A stretch of 64,000 bases of DNA, from positions 124,001 to 188,000 of the forward strand of contig NZ_CANLOB010000006.1 of NCBI RefSeq assembly GCF_947492815.1. Direction: 5' to 3'. The translations under genes and the position numbers were made by a program. This DNA is from an uncultured Dokdonia sp. (GTDB taxonomy: Bacteria; Bacteroidota; Bacteroidia; Flavobacteriales; Flavobacteriaceae). The notes beneath the pieces are model-generated. The model was not told the origin of the DNA. It made no database searches and worked only from the letters and a program-made list of their open reading frames with translations. How positions within the stretch are numbered: the first letter of the stretch is position 1; every line of letters begins with the position of its first letter. Shown in pieces: positions 20,551-29,442 of this stretch.

Positions 20551-20958
20551 TTACTTTTTCTGCACTACTAAATAATGACCATTTACAAATTCAGTTTTTG
20601 AATTTCTCAAAACGTCCCATCCATCTTTTGTTTCTATGATTAATGTATCTGATGTGACAAAAAACGATGGCTTATGATTTTTAGAAAAACTAAATGAAAT
20701 AGAGTCATTAAATGTCTTATAAGTTCCTGCATAATATCCTGAATTTACGACTCCTACTACTTTAGAGTAATAACGAAACGTATTGTTCTTCCTTAAAATC
20801 AATATATCATCTCCCATTTTCCAACCTTTCAAAGCTGTTAGTTCAGTTTTAGAAAAACGATTAAAAAAGTCATTACGCCGTACTTTTCTATCCATCTTAT
20901 CCATACTGCCGCAAGATAATAGTACTAAAAAACATAATGTAATTAATAAATACCTCAT
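20551..20958 (-). CDS. Small lipoprotein of unknown function
   Basis: Start taken at 20958 (MRYLLITLCFLVLLSCGSMDK), which gives a standard lipobox at LLSCGS; an upstream Met at 20982 would bury the signal. The 118-residue mature part looks like a small beta-sandwich or lipocalin-like domain (TFRYYSKVVGVVNSGYYAGTYKTFNDSISFSF). No family recognised. It lies between prmC and the LOG gene on the same strand. Confidence 0.6.
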   Translation of the reverse strand: MRYLLITLCFLVLLSCGSMDKMDRKVRRNDFFNRFSKTELTALKGWKMGDDILILRKNNTFRYYSKVVGVVNSGYYAGTYKTFNDSISFSFSKNHKPSFFVTSDTLIIETKDGWDVLRNSKTEFVNGHYLVVQKK

Positions 20959-21006
20959 ATATAGATCTTTAAAACCACACATTACCTCCCCGAAGAGAGT
21001 GTATCT

Positions 21007-21852
21007 TTACTTACTTGCCTTTATCATTCGATCGTTACCAAATATATCTTGGCGTAATTCTACATGTATAAATCCTATTTCTTTAAGGAGTTGCACGGTT
21101 TCTTTACCAAGATACTGATTGATTTCAAAAAATAACATCCCATTTCCTGATAAGTTCTCAAATGCCAATTTTCCAATAGCATTATAAAAAACCAACGGAT
21201 TTGTATCTGACACAAATAAGGCAGTATGCGGCTCATGGTCCAATACATTCGATTGAATCTCTTCCTTTTCAAGCTCACGTACATACGGCGGATTAGACAC
21301 TATGCAGTCATATACTTGGTCTAATACACCAACATTTAAAATATCTACCTGTTTAAAAGTAACGGCAACCTTATTTGATATCGCATTTGCTGAAGCTACC
21401 TTCAGTGCCTCTTCCGAAATATCATAGGCGGTTACATTTGTTTGCTCCAAATGTGTTGCCAAACTAATAGCAATACATCCTGAGCCTGTACCAATATCTA
21501 ATAGTTTCAACGCGCTATCTTTAAACAAGTCTTCCAATATCCACGATACGAGTTCTTCGGTTTCAGGTCTTGGAATTAAGGTCACTGGTGTTACTTTAAA
21601 GGGAAGTCCGTAAAACTCTGTGTCTCCTAAAATATACTGTATGGGTTCGTGGTTTTTTAATCGATCGCAAGTAGTTAGAAACTGTTGTACTTGAGTTTCT
21701 TCTACAATCGTTTCGAGATGTAACACGATATCCATTCGGCTATACCCTAAAAAATGATGCGCAGTGATTTGAAAAAAGCTTTGTACTTCTTCAAGCGGGT
21801 AGTGATCCTGTAAACGATCTACAAAAGCAATACGGAGGTTTTTTATTTTCAC
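21007..21852 (-). CDS. prmC: Peptide chain release factor N5-glutamine methyltransferase
   Basis: 281 residues. An N-terminal helical bundle recognises the release factor; the SAM-binding core has LLDIGTGSGCIAIS (119-130) and the NPPY motif (187-190) that positions the Gln side chain of the GGQ loop. It methylates RF1/RF2 and so promotes peptide release. The preceding motif IPRPETEE is typical of PrmC. It ends 48 bases before the lipoprotein start and follows a GNAT gene by 18 bases, probably one transcript. Confidence 0.93.
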   Translation of the reverse strand: MKIKNLRIAFVDRLQDHYPLEEVQSFFQITAHHFLGYSRMDIVLHLETIVEETQVQQFLTTCDRLKNHEPIQYILGDTEFYGLPFKVTPVTLIPRPETEELVSWILEDLFKDSALKLLDIGTGSGCIAISLATHLEQTNVTAYDISEEALKVASANAISNKVAVTFKQVDILNVGVLDQVYDCIVSNPPYVRELEKEEIQSNVLDHEPHTALFVSDTNPLVFYNAIGKLAFENLSGNGMLFFEINQYLGKETVQLLKEIGFIHVELRQDIFGNDRMIKASK

Positions 21853-21870
21853 GAAAGTGTACGACTAATT

Positions 21871-22356
21871 TTACAAATCAATAAGCATATGCACTGGACA
21901 AGAAAAATGTCCTGTATCTCCCATAGGGCCTTCTATATAATGAAAACCAGTGCGTTGATATAATTTCTGAGCAGCTTTCATATACGGCATAGTTTCTAGA
22001 TAACATTGCTCATATCCAAAACGACGAGCAGTATCTAAACATTCCTTCATCATCGCACTACCTAAACCTTTTCCTCTAGCTTCTTCTAGGAAATACATTT
22101 TTTGTAATTCGCATACATTCCCTTCGTAATTATCTAGTTGTGCTACTCCAGCAGCTCCAAGAATAACCCCATCTGCAACTACCACAAAATAAGCTGCTTT
22201 AGGATGGTCATAGGTTTCAAACATCTGGTCTAACGCTGCATCTTCATAGGCTGTTCCCACTTTAGGAACTCCAATATCTATAAGTATTTTACGAATCATA
22301 GCAGCAACTTGCTGATTGTCTGCCTTTTCTATCGGACGAATAATAGGTTTGCTCAT
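21871..22356 (-). CDS. GNAT family N-acetyltransferase
   Basis: 161 residues with the GNAT fold: N-terminal IRPIEKADNQQVAAMIRKI, strands AYFVVVADGVILGAAGV and VCELQKMYFLEEARGKGLGSAMMKECLD containing the acetyl-CoA pyrophosphate loop (RGKGLG), then YEQCYLETMPYMKAAQKLYQRTGF. Substrate unknown. It is the first minus-strand gene of a group with prmC and is divergent from ribD, whose promoter overlaps its start codon. Confidence 0.88.
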   Translation of the reverse strand: MSKPIIRPIEKADNQQVAAMIRKILIDIGVPKVGTAYEDAALDQMFETYDHPKAAYFVVVADGVILGAAGVAQLDNYEGNVCELQKMYFLEEARGKGLGSAMMKECLDTARRFGYEQCYLETMPYMKAAQKLYQRTGFHYIEGPMGDTGHFSCPVHMLIDL

Positions 22357-22379
22357 CGAAAGTTATAGTTCTATTTTTG
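22348..22379 (+). promoter_or_regulatory. Strong Bacteroidota-type promoter for ribD
   Basis: TTTG at 22348-22351, 20 bases of spacer, then TATTTTTG at 22372-22379 match the TTTG / TAnnTTTG consensus with the expected spacing. The ribD GTG begins only 4 bases after the -7 box, implying a leaderless transcript. Confidence 0.6.
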
Positions 22380-22383
22380 CAGT

Positions 22384-23385
22384 GTGAAGATACACGAAAA
22401 GTACATAAAACGTTGTATAGATTTAGCTAAAAATGGACTTCCAAGTGCGATGCCGAATCCTTCTGTAGGGGCACTACTCTTGGTAGATAATCGTATTATT
22501 GCTGAAGGCTATACCAGTGCTTATGGAGGACCACATGCCGAGGTAAATGCAATTACCTACGCACAGACACATTCTCCTGAACTTCTTCAGAAAGCTACCT
22601 TATATGTTACTTTAGAACCCTGTAGTCATTATGGAAAAACACCTCCTTGTGCAGATCTTGTCGTTGCTTCCGGTATCAAAAAAGTAGTCATTGGCACCAC
22701 AGATCCTTTTGCTAAGGTTGCTGGCAATGGTATCAAAAAGCTCATGGAAGCGGGCATTGATGTCACTGTGGGTATTCTAGAATCAGAATGCTATGAAGTG
22801 AATAAACGTTTTTTTACATATCACGAGAAAAAGCGTCCTTATATACTATTAAAATGGGCAGAAACCTTAGATGGCTATATTGCTCCGGCTCAAAGAGACA
22901 AAACTGCCCCTGTATGGATTACAAATTTGTACTCAAGGCAGTTAGTTCATAAATGGCGTAGTGAAGAACAAGCTATTTTAGTGGGCGCTAATACAGTACT
23001 GGCAGACAATCCCTCATTGACAACAAGAGACTGGTATGGAACATCGCCACTACGTGTTGTTTTAAACGAACGAAATGAATTACCTAAAGATGCATCTATT
23101 TTTAATGACCAAGCCGAAACCATAGTGATCGCATCACAAGATCCAAATGAAGTAATCGAGATTCTCTATAAAAAAGGAATTCAATCTATCATTATAGAAG
23201 GTGGCGCCAAAACATTACAGCATTTTATAGATGCAGGCATTTGGGATGAAGCACGCGTATTTACAGGAAAAACTACATTTGAAAACGGCATGAAAGCACC
23301 TGTATTTCATACACAACATTACACAGCTACTACACAAGATATTAAAGGAGACATACTCACTACTTACAAAAATAAAACCACGTGA
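22384..23385 (+). CDS. ribD: Bifunctional riboflavin-specific deaminase/reductase RibD
   Basis: 333 residues starting at GTG. The deaminase half has GPHAEVNAI (zinc His51, Glu53) and EPCSHYGKTPPCADLV (Cys80, Cys89), the standard cytidine-deaminase zinc site. The reductase half begins around RPYILLKWAETLDGYIA and includes VWITN, ILVGANTVLADNPSLTTR and IIIEGGAKTL. It performs the second and third steps of riboflavin synthesis from GTP. Its stop overlaps the start of the next gene (GTGA). Confidence 0.95.
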   Translation: MKIHEKYIKRCIDLAKNGLPSAMPNPSVGALLLVDNRIIAEGYTSAYGGPHAEVNAITYAQTHSPELLQKATLYVTLEPCSHYGKTPPCADLVVASGIKKVVIGTTDPFAKVAGNGIKKLMEAGIDVTVGILESECYEVNKRFFTYHEKKRPYILLKWAETLDGYIAPAQRDKTAPVWITNLYSRQLVHKWRSEEQAILVGANTVLADNPSLTTRDWYGTSPLRVVLNERNELPKDASIFNDQAETIVIASQDPNEVIEILYKKGIQSIIIEGGAKTLQHFIDAGIWDEARVFTGKTTFENGMKAPVFHTQHYTATTQDIKGDILTTYKNKTT

Positions 23386-24248
23386 TCTATTTACTCCTTA
23401 GTATAGCTTCCTCTAGCATCATTTTTGTTGTTTTTAAGTTATTTGCGCGTTTTAAAGTCAACACACTGCATGCGATTGTCATCAATTATTTTACGGCAAG
23501 TACCTTAGGTGTCTTATTATATAATGGAGAGATTTCTATAACAGTGATACCACAACAAGATTGGTTTTTTTCTGCTGTAGCACTTGGTTTCTTGTTTATT
23601 CTCATTTTTAATTTAATGGCACTCACGACACAACGTAGCGGACTATCTGTTGTATCTGTTGCTACAAAAATGAGTGTTGTTATTCCTATACTCTTTGGCA
23701 TCCTTTATTATAAGGAGTCATTAGGGTTCTTTAAAATGACTGGAATTATCATTGCGCTTATTGCAGTTTATCTTGCATCTGTAAAATCTAAAGATGGAAT
23801 TGCGTTTAAAAAAACAGATCTTATTTTTCCTGTGCTTGTCTTTTTAGGAAGTGGCGCGATAGATACCAGCATCAAATACCTTGAGGGAAAGTATCTAAGC
23901 GAAGGAGATTTGCCCATATTTTTAACGATGGTTTTTGGTACTGCAGGAGTTATAGGCACACTGATTATTACAGGGCAGATCCTAAGAAAACGTTTTACTT
24001 TTGAAGTTAAAAATATTATTGCAGGCATCTGTTTAGGTATTCCTAATTACGGGTCTATGTATTTTTTGGTAAAAGCATTGCGAAATGATGCTTTTGACAG
24101 TTCAACTATTTTCACCATCAATAATGTAGGAGTGGTGATGGTATCAACCTTATTAGGAATTCTATTATTTACAGAAAAGTTACATCTCAAAAACTGGATT
24201 GGTATTGCACTTGCGGTGATTTCTATTATATTCGTTTCACTTTCGTGA
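23382..24248 (+). CDS. EamA-type (DMT superfamily) transporter
   Basis: 288 residues with about ten membrane helices in two repeats of five, typical of EamA carriers. The GTG start overlaps the ribD stop by 4 bases, so the two are translated together; a riboflavin or metabolite transport role is possible but not shown. The C-terminus ends in a short tail after the last helix (IALAVISIIFVSLS). Substrate unknown. Confidence 0.85.
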   Translation: MIYLLLSIASSSIIFVVFKLFARFKVNTLHAIVINYFTASTLGVLLYNGEISITVIPQQDWFFSAVALGFLFILIFNLMALTTQRSGLSVVSVATKMSVVIPILFGILYYKESLGFFKMTGIIIALIAVYLASVKSKDGIAFKKTDLIFPVLVFLGSGAIDTSIKYLEGKYLSEGDLPIFLTMVFGTAGVIGTLIITGQILRKRFTFEVKNIIAGICLGIPNYGSMYFLVKALRNDAFDSSTIFTINNVGVVMVSTLLGILLFTEKLHLKNWIGIALAVISIIFVSLS

Positions 24249-24275
24249 AAACATATACTGATGTCTTTTAGTAAT

Positions 24276-24299
24276 TATACGCTTTCGCGAAAGCGTATA
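24276..24299. repeat. AFAKA palindrome, copy 6, extended to 24 bp
   Basis: A perfect 24-bp palindrome with half-site TATACGCTTTCG, in the spacer between the EamA gene and an unknown gene. On RNA it could form a strong hairpin and may double as a terminator, although no T-run follows. Confidence 0.95.
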
Positions 24300-24366
24300 C
24301 ATGCCTTTTCAAATCAATAGGTACTTTATATAATTTATCGTGCTCATGAATTAGACAAAAAAATTA

Positions 24367-24822
24367 ATGGGATATAAAAAGAAATGGATAGATAGAGCTG
24401 AAGACGACTCACTTAAATACTTAGACAAGATAAGTGACATTATAAGCCCTTTATTTAAAAATAATGGAAAGGCAGATTTACTAAATCTTGATAAAAGAGA
24501 GGATTTAGAAGATTTTCTCGCACTCCTATTCAACTGCAATTTGTCATCCCATAGCCAAAGTTTTGGCGCCGATTATATTATTGCACTACAAATAGAGGTT
24601 GAAAACAATAAGTTGCTACACTATTGGGGGAAAATAAATTGGTTAGGAGTACCAAGTGGTCACGAATGTCATAATTCATTTCAAGATCCATTTTATGCCC
24701 TTTTTAAATTTGAAAATAATCACATAGAACTCGTTAAGGCTATGTTTGGTGATTATGATAAAAACGATTTAGATAGTCGATCCTGGATTTATTCCGAAAT
24801 AGATTGGATGTATGATTTATAA
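24367..24822 (+). CDS. Unknown protein, acidic, lone gene
   Basis: 151 residues, no signal peptide, no membrane helix. N-terminal Lys-rich segment (MGYKKKWIDRAEDDS), then a mostly acidic body rich in aromatic residues (HYWGKINWLGVPSGHECHNSFQDPFYALFKFENNH, in parts) and ending SEIDWMYDL. I do not recognise the family. Isolated between a transporter and yigZ on the plus strand; the acidic, aromatic-rich composition resembles small immunity-type proteins, but no toxin is adjacent. Confidence 0.55.
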   Translation: MGYKKKWIDRAEDDSLKYLDKISDIISPLFKNNGKADLLNLDKREDLEDFLALLFNCNLSSHSQSFGADYIIALQIEVENNKLLHYWGKINWLGVPSGHECHNSFQDPFYALFKFENNHIELVKAMFGDYDKNDLDSRSWIYSEIDWMYDL

Positions 24823-24861
24823 AACATATAAACAAATCGATTATTTCAAACCTTCTTATAT

Positions 24862-24869
24862 TACTTTTG
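24862..24869 (+). promoter_or_regulatory. Candidate -7 box for yigZ
   Basis: TACTTTTG matches TAnnTTTG, 26 bases before the ATG; no clear -33 element. Confidence 0.4.
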
Positions 24870-24895
24870 ATTTCCGCACCAACCATTAATACACT

Positions 24896-25504
24896 ATGAA
24901 AGATACCTATAAAACAATTACTACACCTTCTCCTGAAGCATTATTTAAGGATCGAAATAGTAAATTTTATGGATATGCTTTTCCTGTAAAAACAGAGGAA
25001 GACATCAAGGAATGTATTGAATCTTTAAAAAAGCAACACCATCAGGCACGTCACTGGTGTTATGCATGGGTACTTGGAACAGCATACAATCGGTACCGTG
25101 CTAATGACGATGGAGAACCTTCTAATAGTGCAGGTGCTCCTATATATGGGCAACTCCAAGCTTATGAGCTTACCAACACACTTGTAGTGGTGGTACGTTA
25201 CTTTGGAGGCACCAAATTAGGTGTAGGTGGACTCATCAATGCTTATCGCACTGCTGCACAACTTACATTAGAAAAAGCATCCATTCAAGAAAAAACAATC
25301 GATATTGAATTTACAATCACTTTTGAATATGCCCTCATGAATAAAGTTATGAGAGTTATCAAAGAACAAAACATTAGAATTGTTGGTCAGAAGTCCGAAC
25401 TGGCTTGTGAGTATACATTAGCCATTAGAAAGAAGGATTTTGAACAAAAAAGTATACTTGTAAAAAATATATACGGTGTAAAATTCAAAGAAAAAGACAA
25501 TTAA
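24896..25504 (+). CDS. yigZ: YigZ/IMPACT family protein
   Basis: 202 residues. The IMPACT domain is clear: FPVKTEEDIKECIESLKKQHHQARHWCYAWVLG, then DDGEPSNSAGAPIYGQL and VVVVRYFGGTKLGVGGLINAYRTAA, followed by a C-terminal DUF1949-type ferredoxin-like domain. Bacterial members are thought to bind ribosomes or nucleic acid; IMPACT in eukaryotes acts on translational control. The stop overlaps the convergent thioesterase stop by 4 bases. Confidence 0.9.
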   Translation: MKDTYKTITTPSPEALFKDRNSKFYGYAFPVKTEEDIKECIESLKKQHHQARHWCYAWVLGTAYNRYRANDDGEPSNSAGAPIYGQLQAYELTNTLVVVVRYFGGTKLGVGGLINAYRTAAQLTLEKASIQEKTIDIEFTITFEYALMNKVMRVIKEQNIRIVGQKSELACEYTLAIRKKDFEQKSILVKNIYGVKFKEKDN

Positions 25505-25899
25505 CCTTGTAGTTTATCGAGGATATAAGCAGGACATCTTATCGGTTTATTTTTTTTAGCATCCATGAAAATTAATTCGGTATGAGCAGTTGTTAACAAT
25601 TCATCATGCTGATTATAAATTTTATAGTCAAAAATGATCCGAACTGTAGGTAAATTCCGCAAGCTTACCACCACCTTTAATTCATCATCAAATTGTGCTG
25701 ATTTCTTGTACGTTACCCCTATAGTATACACCGGTAAAAACACCCCATTTTCTTCCATTGTTTTATAAGATATTCCTAAGGCACTTAACCATTCAAGCCT
25801 CGCTATTTCAAGATATTGCGGGTAATTTCCGTGATGCACCACTCCCATTTGGTCTGTTTCTGCATATCTGACTTTTATAAAAGAATTATGTGTTTTCAA
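25501..25899 (-). CDS. Acyl-CoA thioesterase, YbgC/4HBT hotdog family
   Basis: I place the start at a TTG (25897-25899) giving a 132-residue protein beginning MKTHNSFIKVRYAETDQMG, normal for the family; an ATG at 25950 would add a poorly conserved Lys-rich extension. VRYAETDQMGVVHHGNYPQYLEIARLEWL is the hotdog signature with the catalytic Asp (TDQMG) and the HGNY motif. Expected activity: hydrolysis of short-chain acyl-CoA. Convergent with yigZ, upstream of the dnaA region. Confidence 0.87.
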   Translation of the reverse strand: MKTHNSFIKVRYAETDQMGVVHHGNYPQYLEIARLEWLSALGISYKTMEENGVFLPVYTIGVTYKKSAQFDDELKVVVSLRNLPTVRIIFDYKIYNQHDELLTTAHTELIFMDAKKNKPIRCPAYILDKLQG

Positions 25900-26003
25900 A
25901 GCTATGGTACGTTTTTTTTTTGTAGATTTAGAGATGTAAAGTATGCACAAAAATTAATCGAAAAACAACCCCTAAGTCGTTTTTTTTTTCAAAAAATTGT
26001 TCA

Positions 26004-26011
26004 CATATTTG
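26004..26011 (+). promoter_or_regulatory. Possible -7 box of dnaA
   Basis: CATATTTG matches five of the six fixed positions of TAnnTTTG, 93 bases before the ATG. An AT-rich leader follows. Confidence 0.3.
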
Positions 26012-26103
26012 CTACAGGTTAAAGCGGGGAACAATTATGTTAATAATTGATATATTTTTAACCTTCTAATTACAACTAACAACCAAATAATTTAAACTAA
26101 CGA

Positions 26104-27531
26104 ATGAGTAGAACTGCGCAATCTGTATGGGATAATTGTCTGTCTTTCATAAAGGACAACATCACACCCCAAGCATATAAAACGTGGTTTGAACCTATCA
26201 AAGCTGTAAAGCTTACTGATGTGGCATTAAATATACAGGTGCCAAGTAAGTTTTTCTATGAGTGGCTAGAGGAGCATTATGTTAAGCTTTTAAAAGTGGC
26301 ACTTAATAAAGAACTGGGGGAGAACGCAAAGCTGGTATATGTCATAAAAATGGAAAATACCTATGGTAATAATCAACCGTTTACGGAAAAAATACCTAGT
26401 GCAAATAGAACTTCTTTAAAATCTCAAGAAGTATCAGCTCCATTAAAGAATAAAAACCCTGAATTAAAAAATCCATTTGTAATTCCTGGAATACGTAATT
26501 TACAAATAGAATCGCAACTCAATCCAAGTTATAATTTTGATAATTTCTTAGAAGGAGATTCTAACCGCCTAGCACGTTCTGCTGGTATGGCTGTAGCTAA
26601 TAAGCCTGGAGGAACTTCTTTTAATCCATTACTTATATTTGGTGGGGTTGGTTTAGGTAAAACACATTTAGCACACGCTATTGGTGTACATATTAAAGAT
26701 CAGTATCCAGAAAAAACAGTCCTATATATCTCAGCAGAGAAGTTTACACAACAGTATATAGAATCTGTGAAGAAAAATAATAGAAATGATTTTATACATT
26801 TCTATCAAGTAATAGATGTCCTTATTGTTGATGATATCCAACTACTAAGTGGAAAAGCAGGAACACAAGATGTATTCTTTCATATCTTCAATCACTTACA
26901 CCAAAATGGAAAACAGGTGATCCTTACCAGTGATAAGGCTCCTGTAGATATGCAAGATATAGAACAACGCTTATTATCTCGTTTTAAATGGGGATTATCT
27001 GCCGAACTACAACATCCTGGCTTTGAAACTCGTATTTCTATTATCAAGCATAAGCTTTACCAAGATGGTGTAGAAATGCCAGAAGAAATCGTAGAGTTTC
27101 TTGCTAATAATATCAAAACAAATATTCGTGAATTAGAAGGTGCTATCATTTCATTAATTGCACACTCTTCTTTCAATAAGAAAGAAATCACACTAGATCT
27201 TGCTAAGAAGATTGTAGATAATTATGTAAAGCATACCAAACGTGAAGTATCTATCGATTATATCCAAAAAATCGTATCTGATTATTTCCAGATGGATGTA
27301 GACACTTTACAATCCAAAACACGTAAACGTCATATTGTACAAGCAAGACAACTCGCTATGTTCTTTGCTAAGAAATTAACAAAAGCATCATTAGCAAGTA
27401 TTGGTTCGCAAATAGGACAACGTGATCATGCCACTGTATTACATGCATGTAAAACCGTAGATAATCTCGCTTCTACTGATAAGCAATTCCGTAAATACGT
27501 AGAAGATTTAAATAAAAAATTAACTGTATAA
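26104..27531 (+). CDS. dnaA: Chromosomal replication initiator protein DnaA
   Basis: 475 residues. Domain I (SVWDNCLSFIKDNI, TPQAYKTWFEPI) at the N-terminus binds partner proteins; domain II is a Lys/Asn/Pro-rich linker (~95-135); domain III is the AAA+ core with Walker A GGVGLGKTH (180-188), Walker B VLIVDDIQ and the Arg finger region; domain IV carries the DnaA-box signature IGQRDHATVLHACK. It melts oriC and recruits the helicase. No cluster of DnaA boxes is visible nearby, so oriC is probably elsewhere, as is common in this phylum. A strong terminator follows. Confidence 0.98.
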   Translation: MSRTAQSVWDNCLSFIKDNITPQAYKTWFEPIKAVKLTDVALNIQVPSKFFYEWLEEHYVKLLKVALNKELGENAKLVYVIKMENTYGNNQPFTEKIPSANRTSLKSQEVSAPLKNKNPELKNPFVIPGIRNLQIESQLNPSYNFDNFLEGDSNRLARSAGMAVANKPGGTSFNPLLIFGGVGLGKTHLAHAIGVHIKDQYPEKTVLYISAEKFTQQYIESVKKNNRNDFIHFYQVIDVLIVDDIQLLSGKAGTQDVFFHIFNHLHQNGKQVILTSDKAPVDMQDIEQRLLSRFKWGLSAELQHPGFETRISIIKHKLYQDGVEMPEEIVEFLANNIKTNIRELEGAIISLIAHSSFNKKEITLDLAKKIVDNYVKHTKREVSIDYIQKIVSDYFQMDVDTLQSKTRKRHIVQARQLAMFFAKKLTKASLASIGSQIGQRDHATVLHACKTVDNLASTDKQFRKYVEDLNKKLTV

Positions 27532-27555
27532 ATACAGTTCGCTTAATTCAATTTT

Positions 27556-27590
27556 AAAAGGGATCAAATAGTAGTATTTGATCCCTTTTT
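27556..27590 (+). terminator. Strong rho-independent terminator of dnaA
   Basis: A perfect 15-bp stem (AAAAGGGATCAAATA with its complement) and a 4-nt GTAG loop, ending in TTTTT. Confidence 0.92.
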
Positions 27591-27650
27591 ATGTTTTATT
27601 TAATTCTTTTCTAAAAATTCGGTATTATTTTAGAGTTCGTAATAATTGAA

Positions 27651-28151
27651 ATGAAAAACTTCAGCGTAGAAAAGAATAGATTAGTATCAGAATTGAATTC
27701 TGAAATTATAAACAATCCCAATAACGAAATTTTGAAATCATTAAATCAGATTTTAAAATCTTATAATTCTGTTTCTGACTTAAATGGAAAATTAAGTAGA
27801 ATAATTGTTGACAGCCTTGAACATAATCTCAAAATTGGAGAAAAGTTAATCCAATTTGAAAATTATTTCTCTGACTATTCTAATGCTATCCAATCAACTG
27901 ATTTAAAAAAACTAGCTAAATATTTAATTAAGGGAAACGTAAAGATTACATATTTTGGAAAAGCTTGGTCTCAAAACGCTCCCAATTGGATGTATTTTGA
28001 CAAGGTATTAGATTTAAAAAATCTCAGAGATAAAATGTTGTTTGGAGAAAACATAATTGATCACCAAAATATAGATAATAAATCTGGATTAGAAAGTGGG
28101 TTTATAGATAAAAAAACTGGAGAAGGTATAATGGGAAAATTAAAGTATTGA
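27651..28151 (+). CDS. Unknown protein downstream of dnaA
   Basis: 166 residues, no signal peptide or membrane helix. The first two thirds are helical and Asn/Lys/Leu-rich (VSELNSEIINNPNNEILKSLNQ), the last third is more polar. Composition (very high Asn, Lys, Ile) is more AT-skewed than the flanking core genes, which suggests recent arrival. No family recognised. It is separated from dnaA by the strong terminator, so it needs its own promoter. Confidence 0.55.
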   Translation: MKNFSVEKNRLVSELNSEIINNPNNEILKSLNQILKSYNSVSDLNGKLSRIIVDSLEHNLKIGEKLIQFENYFSDYSNAIQSTDLKKLAKYLIKGNVKITYFGKAWSQNAPNWMYFDKVLDLKNLRDKMLFGENIIDHQNIDNKSGLESGFIDKKTGEGIMGKLKY

Positions 28152-28239
28152 TGTTATGTTAATCCACAACATCAATGTTTTTTTAGAACTTTATGTCTTA
28201 CACACAATATCATCTTTCTAAAAATACATTTCATTTTAT

Positions 28240-29328
28240 ATGAAGACAAGAATTATTTACTCGCTTTTTTTGACACTACTATCTACTTTAAGTTTTGGAC
28301 AAGAAACATACACCTACACGACCCCAACACAATACTCCGATGGTTGGAAAACAAGTGATTTACGATCGCAAGCTATTGATACTACATTATTACAAAAAGG
28401 ATTTTCGCAATTAGCAACTGTAGATCATAAAATACACAGTGCCCTTATTATTAAAAATGATCACATTATTTTTGAAGAGTACTTTGGAGAATATGCATAT
28501 GACAAACAACAAGACTTGCGCTCTGTAAATAAAAGTATTAAATCCATACTTATGGGAATTGCCATTGATAAAGGATATATAGATAGTGAAAATGATCTTA
28601 TTTCAAAATACTTGAAAAAGCCAATTCCTGAGAAAAACCTAGATCCTAGAAAAGAGAAAATTACGATCAAACATTTACTTACAATGAGTACAGGTTTAGA
28701 GTGTAATGATTGGGATAAAAAATCAAAAGGACAAGAAGATCGTGTATACAAAAAGAAAGATTGGTTACAATACACACTCGATCTTCCGATGGTTCAAGAA
28801 CCAGGAGAAACATCACTTTATTGCTCTATGGGAACACTACTTGCTGCAGAAATCATCCAACAAGCTTCTGGCATGTCTATAGAAGAGTTTACACAAACAT
28901 ATCTCTTTAATCCATTGGGAATTACAAATATCAAACGAGGGCATACAACTACCAATAGAGAGGTTATCAATACTGCAAAACGTATTTATATGACCCCTAG
29001 GGACATGGCAAAGATCGGAAAATTGATACTTCAAAAAGGAAACTGGAAAGGTCAACAAATTGTCTCCGAAGCATGGGTAAAAAGAGCTACTTCTACACAT
29101 ACCCAAATCACAGGAATTGATTATGGGTACTTATGGTGGCAATTTCCTTTTAATATTCAGGGACAGCGCATTTCTGCAACCTTAGCCACTGGAAATGGAG
29201 GCCAATACATAATGGTGTTTCCCGAACAAGACATGATTATTGTATTTACTGGAGGTGCCTATAATTCGCAGGAAGACAAGCTACCATTTAAGATTGTACA
29301 GGACTTAATTTTACCCTCTTTACGTTAG
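28240..29328 (+). CDS. Beta-lactamase-fold serine hydrolase, exported
   Basis: 362 residues with a signal peptide ending near SFGQET. The active-site Ser is in SVNKSI (SxxK, Ser95-Lys98), the second motif is YCSM (Tyr194, replacing YxN), and GNGGQYIMV corresponds to the third motif near the C-terminus. This is the class C beta-lactamase/penicillin-binding-protein-like esterase group, which covers peptidases, esterases and 6-aminohexanoate hydrolases. True beta-lactamase activity is not implied. Substrate unknown. Confidence 0.83.
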   Translation: MKTRIIYSLFLTLLSTLSFGQETYTYTTPTQYSDGWKTSDLRSQAIDTTLLQKGFSQLATVDHKIHSALIIKNDHIIFEEYFGEYAYDKQQDLRSVNKSIKSILMGIAIDKGYIDSENDLISKYLKKPIPEKNLDPRKEKITIKHLLTMSTGLECNDWDKKSKGQEDRVYKKKDWLQYTLDLPMVQEPGETSLYCSMGTLLAAEIIQQASGMSIEEFTQTYLFNPLGITNIKRGHTTTNREVINTAKRIYMTPRDMAKIGKLILQKGNWKGQQIVSEAWVKRATSTHTQITGIDYGYLWWQFPFNIQGQRISATLATGNGGQYIMVFPEQDMIIVFTGGAYNSQEDKLPFKIVQDLILPSLR

Positions 29329-29442
29329 GGTTATCATAACATACGCTTTCGTACTTCGACATAACTGAGTGTAAACTTCTAGACCTCTATGTTCCTAGAA
29401 AGCGTAACAATCCCTATTTTAGTATTCCCAAAACCAATGATT

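Noticed and set aside
25950..26103. Possible oriC upstream of dnaA
   Set aside because: Only one weak DnaA-box-like word (TTGTTCACA) is visible; no cluster and no clear GC-skew information can be taken from this window.
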